A DNA stretch of 5,293 nt, from assembly GCA_009776675.1 (NCBI GenBank), contig WRNK01000106.1:1-5293 (forward strand), in the 5' to 3' direction. Source of the stretch: Methanimicrococcus sp. (GTDB taxonomy: Archaea > Halobacteriota > Methanosarcinia > Methanosarcinales > Methanosarcinaceae). The notes below the pieces were generated by a model that saw nothing but the letters and a program-made list of their open reading frames with translations, made no database searches and had not been told where the DNA came from. Of the stretch, positions 1 to 4,828 are shown piece by piece. Position numbers and translations under genes: made by a program. Every line of letters begins with the position of its first letter. The stretch's first letter is position 1.

Positions 1-51
1 TTTTCCTTTCTTTTTCTTTCTCTCTTTTTCTTTCTCTCTTTTTCTTCTCTT
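1..51. repeat. Pyrimidine tract with 14-nt tandem repeat
   Basis: The + strand is pure C/T from the window edge to position 51. Inside it the unit TTTTTCTTTCTCTC occurs twice exactly, at 11-24 and 25-38, and a third copy with one T missing follows at 39-51. No hairpin can form because there are no purines. Archaeal RNA polymerase stops at T-rich runs in the non-template strand without needing a hairpin, so this could be the terminator of a + strand gene lying just left of the window. That is inference, since the upstream gene is not visible. A similar tract follows atwA at 3158-3230. Confidence 0.75.
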
Positions 52-81
52 AATGTACACACTTTTTTACACGGATATAAA

Positions 82-117
82 TTTAATGAGTTTGATGAGT
101 TTGATGAGTTTAATAAA
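82..117. repeat. 9-nt tandem repeat (TTTRATGAG)
   Basis: Four consecutive 9-nt units are visible: TTTAATGAG, TTTGATGAG, TTTGATGAG, then a degenerate TTTAATAAA. A further TAATGAGTTT follows at 121-130. The unit length is a multiple of three, but the frame ends at a TAA at 121-123 and its upstream part is the pyrimidine tract, so I do not read it as protein. It is most simply a small slippage repeat in an AT-rich spacer. No function can be assigned. Confidence 0.6.
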
Positions 118-147
118 TTATAATGAGTTTTTGAATAATCCAAAACA

Positions 148-161
148 ATTATATGTATAAA
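148..161 (+). promoter_or_regulatory. Possible TATA box
   Basis: ATTATATGTATAAA is the strongest TATA-like stretch in the first 300 bases. An archaeal promoter here would start RNA about 25 nt downstream, near 175-185, just before the inverted-repeat element at 201-266. If used for eL40 it would give a leader of roughly 200 nt, so it may serve a separate small RNA instead. No clear purine-rich BRE precedes it, and the spacer is so AT-rich that chance matches are common. Confidence 0.25.
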
Positions 162-200
162 GGGATAGTTATCATTCCTTTGAACAACAAGTTTCATCTC

Positions 201-266
201 TGATTCGAAAGCAGGAGTCTTTTTTGAAGGACACGTTCCTGCCGCGTTTTCTTGGGTTGAGAATCA
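201..266 (+). ncRNA. Candidate structured RNA element
   Basis: An unbroken 5' arm (201-216) can pair with a 3' arm in three blocks: 201-206 with 261-266 (TGATTC/GAATCA), 207-210 with 248-251 (GAAA/TTTC), and 211-216 with 237-242 (GCAGGA/TCCTGC). Two G-U pairs could extend the inner end. That makes 16 Watson-Crick pairs, with bulges only on the 3' side (243-247 and 252-260), closing a loop of about 18-20 nt. The stretch looks richer in GC than the DNA around it. It matches no RNA family I recognise and is not a tRNA. It could be a small RNA, part of a long eL40 leader, or chance pairing. Confidence 0.25.
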
Positions 267-322
267 ATTGTGCAATAGATTGTGATTTTAAATCCACTCT
301 TCAAGTACAATTGCATGTAATA

Positions 323-330
323 CTTTAAAT
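323..330 (+). promoter_or_regulatory. Possible TATA box for the eL40 operon
   Basis: CTTTAAAT lies about 65 nt before the eL40 start codon. RNA would begin near 350-356 and carry a leader of about 40 nt, ending in the AAGGTGA ribosome binding site at 379-385. The position suits a ribosomal-protein promoter, but the whole stretch from 320 to 380 is AT-rich and other start points are possible. Confidence 0.3.
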
Positions 331-391
331 TCATTGAATTCTTATTCCAGTTATTCATTAATTATTATTAATACTATTAAGGTGACAGATT

Positions 392-541
392 ATGGCAAAA
401 TTTCCAGAAGCTGAAGAACGATTGTTAAAAAAGAAGATTTGCATGAAATGCAATGCGCGTAACTCTTTTCGTGCAACCCGATGCAGAAAATGTGCATACC
501 CGGGCTTAAGAATAAAATCCAAGGACAAGAGCGGGGCATGA
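392..541 (+). CDS. rpl40e: 50S ribosomal protein eL40 (L40e)
   Basis: This 49-residue protein is a small zinc-binding component of the large ribosomal subunit. It begins [20 protein letters not shown] and carries four cysteines, C17, C20, C31 and C34, in a C-x2-C-x10-C-x2-C zinc ribbon, followed by a basic tail. The length is normal for archaeal eL40; in eukaryotes the same domain is made as a fusion to ubiquitin, which is absent here. The start is fixed by a strong AAGGTGA ribosome binding site at 379-385, six bases before the ATG. The TGA stop (539-541) is only 7 nt before the GGGP synthase ATG, so the two genes are probably one operon. The assignment is firm. Confidence 0.95.
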   Translation: MAKFPEAEERLLKKKICMKCNARNSFRATRCRKCAYPGLRIKSKDKSGA

Positions 542-548
542 TCTTAAA

Positions 549-1304
549 ATGACAGTGGAAGAGTACCTCTCAAATGTCATTCAAAAGGACGGCGTCGCTC
601 ATATCACATTGATTGATCCTGCCTCCCAAAAGCCGGAAGATGCTGTTCGTTTAGCGGTGGGCGCCGCTGGCGGCGGAACCGATGCAATTATGCTTGGCGG
701 CTCTACAGACGCCGGCGGACAACTTTTGGACATCACGGCGCAAATGATCAAAGAGAAAGTCTCTGTTCCTATCATTCTTTTCCCCGGCAACACTTCCGGT
801 TTTACCACAAAAGCGGATTGTGTTTTGTTCATGAGTCTTTTAAATTCACGCGACCCACATTATATTGTCGGAAATCAAATGCTTGGGGCTTTTACCCTTT
901 ACAAAGTCGGAATGGAGTCCATTCCAATGGCTTATCTTGTCTGTGAACCCGGCGGAACCGTCGGCTGGGTCGGCGATGCCAAACTTTTGCCGCGCAATAA
1001 ACCCGAATTAGCCGCAGCTTACGCCTTGACCGGCAAATATTTCGGAATGCGCTACACTTATTTAGAAGCCGGATCCGGCGCCGATGCGCCGCTGCCGCCT
1101 GAAATGATTGCGACCGTCAAACATGTTCTCAAAAACAATGTCTTAATTGTCGGCGGCGGCATTCGTGACGGTAAATCCGCAGCTATCTGCTCTAAAGCAG
1201 GTGCAGACATTATTGTCACAGGAACAGCTGTTGAAAAGGCAGACGATGTCTTGGCATTAACAGCTGAAATTGTTACGGCTGCAAAAGCTGCCAAAAAAAT
1301 GTAA
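549..1304 (+). CDS. Geranylgeranylglyceryl phosphate synthase
   Basis: This 251-residue TIM-barrel prenyltransferase (GGGPS/PcrB family) joins sn-glycerol-1-phosphate to geranylgeranyl diphosphate. This is the first committed step in building archaeal ether lipids, and the product feeds digeranylgeranylglyceryl phosphate synthase at the membrane. Visible landmarks are HITLIDPA (18-25, with Asp23), GGS (50-52), ILFPGN (76-81), SLLNSRDP (96-103), YLEAGSGAD (171-179), and the phosphate-binding strand ends GGGIR (202-206) and TGTAVE (224-229). The YLEAGSG form and the length fit the longer group II enzymes better than the YLEYSG-type group I; that grouping is from family knowledge. The gene follows eL40 by 7 nt. 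No classical GGAGG precedes the ATG; a TGATC at 539-543, overlapping the eL40 stop, could pair with the 16S tail, and translation may be coupled to eL40. Confidence 0.96.
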   Translation: MTVEEYLSNVIQKDGVAHITLIDPASQKPEDAVRLAVGAAGGGTDAIMLGGSTDAGGQLLDITAQMIKEKVSVPIILFPGNTSGFTTKADCVLFMSLLNSRDPHYIVGNQMLGAFTLYKVGMESIPMAYLVCEPGGTVGWVGDAKLLPRNKPELAAAYALTGKYFGMRYTYLEAGSGADAPLPPEMIATVKHVLKNNVLIVGGGIRDGKSAAICSKAGADIIVTGTAVEKADDVLALTAEIVTAAKAAKKM

Positions 1305-1318
1305 ATATCCGAAAAAAT

Positions 1319-1369
1319 TAAAAGTCATTCGTGACTATTATATTTCAATTATTTTTATTTGTTTTTTTT
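1319..1369 (+). terminator. UUCG hairpin plus T-run after GGGP synthase
   Basis: Fifteen bases past the stop codon, AGTCA (1323-1327) and TGACT (1332-1336) form a 5-bp stem capped by TTCG, a very stable tetraloop. After one A-A mismatch, three more pairs (1319-1321 with 1338-1340) extend it. A T-rich stretch ending in T8 (1362-1369) follows, the usual archaeal stop signal. The hairpin may also protect the 3' end. The site probably closes the eL40-GGGP synthase transcript. TTATATT at 1338-1344 could also serve as a TATA box for atwA, which would make the two signals overlap; that part is weak. Confidence 0.6.
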
Positions 1370-1373
1370 AATT

Positions 1374-1393
1374 CCGGACTAAAGGTCGGGAGG
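1374..1393 (+). promoter_or_regulatory. atwA ribosome binding site in a small hairpin
   Basis: GGGAGG at 1388-1393 stands 7 nt before the GTG at 1401 and decides that non-ATG start. Just upstream, CC (1374-1375) can pair with GG (1388-1389), and GAC (1377-1379) with GTC (1385-1387). G1376 is bulged and the loop is TAAAG. The fold would cover the first two Gs of the binding site, so it could weakly modulate initiation. The binding site is clear; the fold is speculative. Confidence 0.5.
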
Positions 1394-1400
1394 TTTTGTT

Positions 1401-3146
1401 GTGCTGAAAGTATCTCATCTGGTAAAAGACTATTCGACGGCTCATGGCCAAAAACGTGTATTGGATGACGTTTCTTTTTCTGTTGCAGATGCGGAAGTTG
1501 TCGGAATTACCGGACGAAGCGGCTCCGGAAAATCCACGCTTTTGAAAATTTTGCGCGGCGTCGAACCTTTTGATGGCGGCGAAATTGAAATCGACGGAAA
1601 AGTCATCAAAACCGGCTCCGGAAAAGCCGGAGAAAAAGTTCTTCGAAAAGCCACAGCCATTCATTTGCAGCGCAACTTCGGTCTTTGGGGCGGTCCCGCC
1701 ATTGAAAATGTCATTCGCCGTTTGAATTATCATTTGGTCGGCACGGAAGCCTTGCCGCTTCCCGAACATCACACATATCAGGAATTGTATGACGAAGCAC
1801 TCTCTATTTTAAAGTTGGTTCATTTGGATGACAAAGCACTTCACTCCACAGATCAGCTCAGCGGCGGCGAAAAGCAGCGTCTCGTTCTGGCACGCCAAAT
1901 CGCAGCCAAGCCCAAAATTTTGCTGCTTGACGAACCCGTCACAATGACAGGGCCCGATACAAAACAAGAAATTTTAGACGTCATACTCAACTTAAAAAAG
2001 CAGCTCAACATTCCGATTCTCGTTGTCTCCCACCTGCCCGAAGTGCATGCTTATATTGCTGATCGCGTTCTTCTGCTGAACAATGGCAAAATCGAAAAAG
2101 AAGGTCAACCAATTCCTGTTTTGCAACACTTTTTAAAGGACATGGTTCCCAAAGAGCCTCTTTTTGTTCCGCCAAAAAAGGATGCCTGCGTTCAAGCCAA
2201 AAACGTTGACAAACGCTATAGTCTTATTCGTGTCGGTGAAGTTTTAAACATTCACAATTTAAATATGGAACTTTTCGATAAGAGAATTACAACATTCGTC
2301 GGCAGTTCCGGTGCCGGAAAATCAACAATTTTGAAAATGGTTGAAGGTATGATTCCGACATCCGGCGGAACAATTGACATTCTTTATCGAGAAGCCCCCA
2401 ACTCCGCCGAATATCAATGGATCAATATCGGCTCCTACAACATACGCCGCATTTACCTGCGCAGTGTGATGAGCATCATGAATCAAGAATTTTCGATGTC
2501 CGTCAATTCAACCGTTCGCGACCAAATTCGTTTCCGTTTGAGCATGAAATCTCGACAGGCTGTCGATTTGGCTAAAAGCCGCGCTGCCGAACTTGGTATC
2601 TCTCTTCAGGCGCTGGATATAATTTACCGTCTGCCGGATATGACAACGGAAGAAAAAGATAAAATTATGAGCGAGCTTGGCATTCCCGAAGACATTTTTG
2701 CACAGCTTTTCCCAATTATTCCGTCAACCGATGTGGACACATACGCCAAGCCGATTTTTGGTGCATTGGATTTGCCGCTTGAAATTTTGGACCAATGTCC
2801 GAACGAAATCAGTGGTGGAGAACACGTTCGTGCGTTTATTGCACTGAGTTTGGTCTCATCCCCCGATTACTTATTTTTGGACGAGCCGTTTGGAGATTTA
2901 GATCCGCTGACACTTCGTGATGTGACAAACGCATTAAAGCGCATCAACAAGGAATTTGGAACCACCATTATATTGGTCAGCCATCACATGGATTTCATCA
3001 AAGAAGTTTCTCACCGTGCCGTTTGGATTGAAAAAGGCAACATTGTCATGGATGGCAACCCCGAAGATATTTGTGATGCTTTAATCAAAAAGAGCAATGC
3101 CAAATATTTGCAAAATTTCAGTATTGAAAAATTAATGCAAGATTAA
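1401..3146 (+). CDS. atwA: Methyl-CoM reductase activation component A2
   Basis: This 581-residue soluble protein has two fused ABC ATPase domains and no membrane segments. Component A2 uses ATP to help reductively activate the nickel cofactor F430 of methyl-coenzyme M reductase, the methane-forming enzyme. Domain 1 has Walker A GRSGSGKST (38-46), Q-loop Gln90, signature LSGGE (153-157), Walker B ILLLDE (173-178) and switch His211. Domain 2 has GSSGAGKST (301-309), Gln362, ISGGE (470-474), YLFLDE (490-495) and His528. Domain 1 has an unusual D-loop region (VTMTGPDT, 180-187), whereas domain 2 has the standard GDLDP. Domain 2 carries about 107 residues between Q-loop and signature, against about 62 in domain 1. 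These features, with the length, fit AtwA better than a transporter ATPase or RNase L inhibitor, which would have N-terminal iron-sulfur clusters. The GTG start follows GGGAGG. It appears to be transcribed alone. Confidence 0.93.
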   Translation: MLKVSHLVKDYSTAHGQKRVLDDVSFSVADAEVVGITGRSGSGKSTLLKILRGVEPFDGGEIEIDGKVIKTGSGKAGEKVLRKATAIHLQRNFGLWGGPAIENVIRRLNYHLVGTEALPLPEHHTYQELYDEALSILKLVHLDDKALHSTDQLSGGEKQRLVLARQIAAKPKILLLDEPVTMTGPDTKQEILDVILNLKKQLNIPILVVSHLPEVHAYIADRVLLLNNGKIEKEGQPIPVLQHFLKDMVPKEPLFVPPKKDACVQAKNVDKRYSLIRVGEVLNIHNLNMELFDKRITTFVGSSGAGKSTILKMVEGMIPTSGGTIDILYREAPNSAEYQWINIGSYNIRRIYLRSVMSIMNQEFSMSVNSTVRDQIRFRLSMKSRQAVDLAKSRAAELGISLQALDIIYRLPDMTTEEKDKIMSELGIPEDIFAQLFPIIPSTDVDTYAKPIFGALDLPLEILDQCPNEISGGEHVRAFIALSLVSSPDYLFLDEPFGDLDPLTLRDVTNALKRINKEFGTTIILVSHHMDFIKEVSHRAVWIEKGNIVMDGNPEDICDALIKKSNAKYLQNFSIEKLMQD

Positions 3147-3157
3147 AGTTGATCCGG

Positions 3158-3230
3158 CTCCCTCTTCTTTTTTCTTTTTTTTCATCTTTTTCACCCCTTT
3201 TCATCTTTTTTCATCCTTTTTCATTTTCTT
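3158..3230 (+). terminator. Pyrimidine-rich, 10-nt-periodic tract after atwA
   Basis: Eleven bases after the atwA stop the + strand becomes pure pyrimidine (3158-3183), including T6 and T8 runs. It then continues as near-repeats of TTTTTCATC: the TCA trinucleotide recurs at 3182, 3191, 3201, 3211 and 3221. Each repeat supplies another T-run, so it reads as a series of archaeal termination sites for atwA. No hairpin is involved. The spacing of about one helical turn may be a by-product of repeat expansion. Confidence 0.55.
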
Positions 3231-3232
3231 GT

Positions 3233-3252
3233 AGAAACATTCAAATGTTTTT
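3233..3252 (+). other. Small hairpin upstream of prefoldin beta
   Basis: AAACAT (3235-3240) and ATGTTT (3245-3250) are exact inverted repeats around a TCAA loop. A G-T pair and an A-T pair extend the stem to 8 bp, and T3248-T3252 give a short T-run on its 3' side. It may be the last part of the atwA terminator region or lie in the pfdB leader. I see no good TATA box for pfdB: TTTATTT at 3260-3266 is too close to the start codon for an RNA that includes the ribosome binding site. Confidence 0.35.
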
Positions 3253-3284
3253 GTGCTCTTTTATTTGGACAAGGTGAAACAATA

Positions 3285-3638
3285 ATGAGTTCAGAATTAT
3301 CTCCTCAAGTTCAAAATCAAATTGCACAAATCCAGCAAGTTCAACAGCAGGCTCAGGCGCTTTCCGTTCAGAAATCTCAAACCGATATCATGATGAAGGA
3401 AACGCAAATGGCTGTTGAAGAATTGGAAAAGGTTTCCGATGATGCGGTTGTTTACAAATCTGTCGGCGAATTAATGATTAAGTCTGAAAAAGCTGCTCTT
3501 CTTTCAACGCTCAAAGAACGGTTAGAAACGCTTTCTTTAAGGCTTCAATCCATTGACCGTCAGGAAGAACGCTTAAACGCACGTTTTAAGCAGCTCCAAG
3601 AACAGCTCCAAAGCATGATGGGCGGCGCAGAGTCGTAA
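3285..3638 (+). CDS. pfdB: Prefoldin subunit beta
   Basis: This is the beta subunit of archaeal prefoldin, a cytosolic alpha2-beta4 chaperone. Prefoldin holds unfolded proteins in the mouth of its coiled-coil tentacles and hands them to the thermosome. The 117-residue length is normal. An N-terminal helix rich in Gln (about 6-48) and a C-terminal helix (about 66-112, rich in Leu, Arg, Glu and Gln) form the two coiled-coil arms. Between them VYKSVGELMIKSEK (56-69) is the conserved beta-hairpin region that assembles the central barrel. The start is supported by AAGGTGA at 3271-3277, 7 nt before the ATG. The next gene begins 17 nt after the stop, and a prefoldin beta gene beside a DHH phosphoesterase is, as I recall, a recurring arrangement in Euryarchaeota. 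Confidence 0.95.
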   Translation: MSSELSPQVQNQIAQIQQVQQQAQALSVQKSQTDIMMKETQMAVEELEKVSDDAVVYKSVGELMIKSEKAALLSTLKERLETLSLRLQSIDRQEERLNARFKQLQEQLQSMMGGAES

Positions 3639-3655
3639 TCGAGCCGTGGGGAATC

Positions 3656-4690
3656 ATGAGGGTTACAGATTTAGAATTCTTCAACCGTCTCTTGGATTAT
3701 CGAAATATTCTTTACGTCTGTCATCGAAACGCAGATCCGGACGCCATCGGCAGTGCTTTTACACTGGCTGAAGCTATTGGCGGAACGATCGGCATTGTGG
3801 ATGAGTGCAATCGTGTCGCAACCAACTTTATTGAAAAGCTCAATATTCCGGTTGTCCTTTGTCCCAATCCCAAAGACTATGACATGACAGTTGTTGTCGA
3901 TACATCCACACGCGGTCAATTAAACGATTTGAAAATGGATCGCTTTTGTTTGATTGATCACCATTCGACGGTTGCGCTTCTCGATGAGGCTGAGTTTTTT
4001 ATTCACGAAGATACCACATCGACAGTGGAGATTATTTTCAGAATCTTAGAAACAGCCGGCATTCCGATTACTGAAAAAATGGGCTTGGCAATGATTACCG
4101 GCATCATCACAGATACCGGACATTTGAAGCATGCCAATGCCGATACATTCAAAACGCTTTCTAAAATCATGCAGGTCAGCAAAGTCGATTATTTTGATGC
4201 GCTCGAATTGATGGCGGCCACACCGCAAGACATCAACATTCGAATTGAAATGTTCAAAGCAGCAATGGGCTGCCGCGTGGAATGTGTCGGTGATTTTATC
4301 ATTGCAACCACCAATGTTCAATCTTACGGCGGCGCCGTAGCATCCATGTTGACAAACATCGGGGCAGACATTGCTTTTGTCGGGTCGGCGAAGGATGACA
4401 ACAGTGTTCGTGTCAGCGGTCGCGCCAAAAGAGACATTATTTCAAACGGTCTCAATCTCGGCAGAATCATGGAAGAAATCAGTGAAAAGTATAACGGTAC
4501 AGGCGGCGGTCACAGCGGTGCAGCCGGAATCGATGCCGAATGCCCGCTTGATATTTTGATTTCCGAATGCATTGATTGTTCCAAAAAACATATTCAAAGC
4601 AGCGTAACCACAACCGTTTTCAAAATCACAAGCGCCAATGATCCGGAACCTCAAGAATCCGGTTCTTTTGAGGATGAATTGATTCGATAA
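3656..4690 (+). CDS. DHH/DHHA1 family phosphoesterase
   Basis: This 344-residue protein belongs to the RecJ/NrnA-like DHH superfamily of metal-dependent phosphoesterases. Metal-binding motifs are all present: HRNADPDAIGSA (23-34), Asp82 in VVVDTS, DHH itself (101-103, in LIDHHST), and Asp153 in IITDTGH (150-156). A C-terminal DHHA1 domain has VRVSGRAKRD (251-260) and the substrate-gripping GTGGGHSGAAG (281-291). An acidic tail of about 20 residues ends the protein. The architecture predicts cleavage of phosphodiester bonds in short single-stranded RNA or DNA, or in a dinucleotide such as cyclic di-AMP breakdown products. The substrate cannot be chosen from sequence alone, and no OB-fold or nuclease fusion is present. 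GTGGGG (3646-3651) is the ribosome binding site, and the 17-nt gap implies co-transcription with pfdB. Confidence 0.9.
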   Translation: MRVTDLEFFNRLLDYRNILYVCHRNADPDAIGSAFTLAEAIGGTIGIVDECNRVATNFIEKLNIPVVLCPNPKDYDMTVVVDTSTRGQLNDLKMDRFCLIDHHSTVALLDEAEFFIHEDTTSTVEIIFRILETAGIPITEKMGLAMITGIITDTGHLKHANADTFKTLSKIMQVSKVDYFDALELMAATPQDINIRIEMFKAAMGCRVECVGDFIIATTNVQSYGGAVASMLTNIGADIAFVGSAKDDNSVRVSGRAKRDIISNGLNLGRIMEEISEKYNGTGGGHSGAAGIDAECPLDILISECIDCSKKHIQSSVTTTVFKITSANDPEPQESGSFEDELIR

Positions 4691-4697
4691 TTTGGGC

Positions 4698-4758
4698 TTT
4701 GCACGAAAATCAATTCATGTATGAAAACTGATTTTTTTTTTTTGACTTTTTGTGCAAA
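4698..4758 (+). terminator. T12 terminator within overlapping inverted repeats
   Basis: T12 at 4732-4743 is the likely end of the pfdB-DHH transcript. Directly before it AAAATCA (4706-4712) pairs with TGATTTT (4729-4735) around a loop that holds its own TTCA/TGAA mini-hairpin, a textbook stem followed by a T-run. The same left arm can instead join a longer fold: TTTGCAC (4698-4704) with GTGCAAA (4752-4758), G4705 with T4751, AAAA (4706-4709) with TTTT (4747-4750), and TCA (4710-4712) with TGA (4743-4745), with C4746 bulged. The two folds exclude each other. Confidence 0.7.
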
Positions 4759-4775
4759 TTCAGTATTTAAAATCC

Positions 4776-4783
4776 TTTTTATA
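4776..4783 (+). promoter_or_regulatory. Possible TATA box for paaK
   Basis: TTTTTATA lies about 50 nt before the paaK ATG, so RNA would start near 4805 and include the GGAG ribosome binding site (4818-4821). TATTTAAAA at 4764-4772 is an alternative. The preferred box lies between two direct copies of AAATCC (4770-4775 and 4789-4794), 19 nt apart, which might be an operator or chance. Confidence 0.35.
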
Positions 4784-4828
4784 GTTTGAAATCCTCTATC
4801 GTCCGATTTATTTTGACGGAGTCATATA

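Noticed and set aside
1..60. Lys/Arg/Glu-rich frame on the - strand
   Set aside because: It is the complement of the pyrimidine tract and has no recognisable domain, start signal or other support.
1..123. Open + frame from the window edge to TAA at 121-123, which would end in Phe-Asn/Asp-Glu repeats
   Set aside because: The openness comes from the C/T tract, which cannot contain stop codons; the predicted peptide is low-complexity Phe/Ser/Leu followed by the 9-nt repeat. A gene tail here cannot be excluded without upstream sequence.
91..203. C/D box guide RNA: TGATGA cores in the 9-nt repeat and CTGA at 200-203
   Set aside because: The C to D spacing exceeds 90 nt, no D'/C' pair is placed between them, and the TGATGA copies are explained by the tandem repeat.
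185..230. TTCGAATC-like T-loop of a tRNA on the - strand
   Set aside because: The flanking five bases do not pair as a T stem, and no acceptor or anticodon arms can be built around it.
284..294. Palindrome GATTTTAAATC as an operator
   Set aside because: A single 11-nt AT-rich palindrome with a one-base centre is expected by chance in this spacer and has no second copy.
1368..1772. Long - strand frame opposite the start of atwA
   Set aside because: It mirrors the conserved ABC domain in another frame; the + strand protein has full family motifs and a good ribosome binding site.
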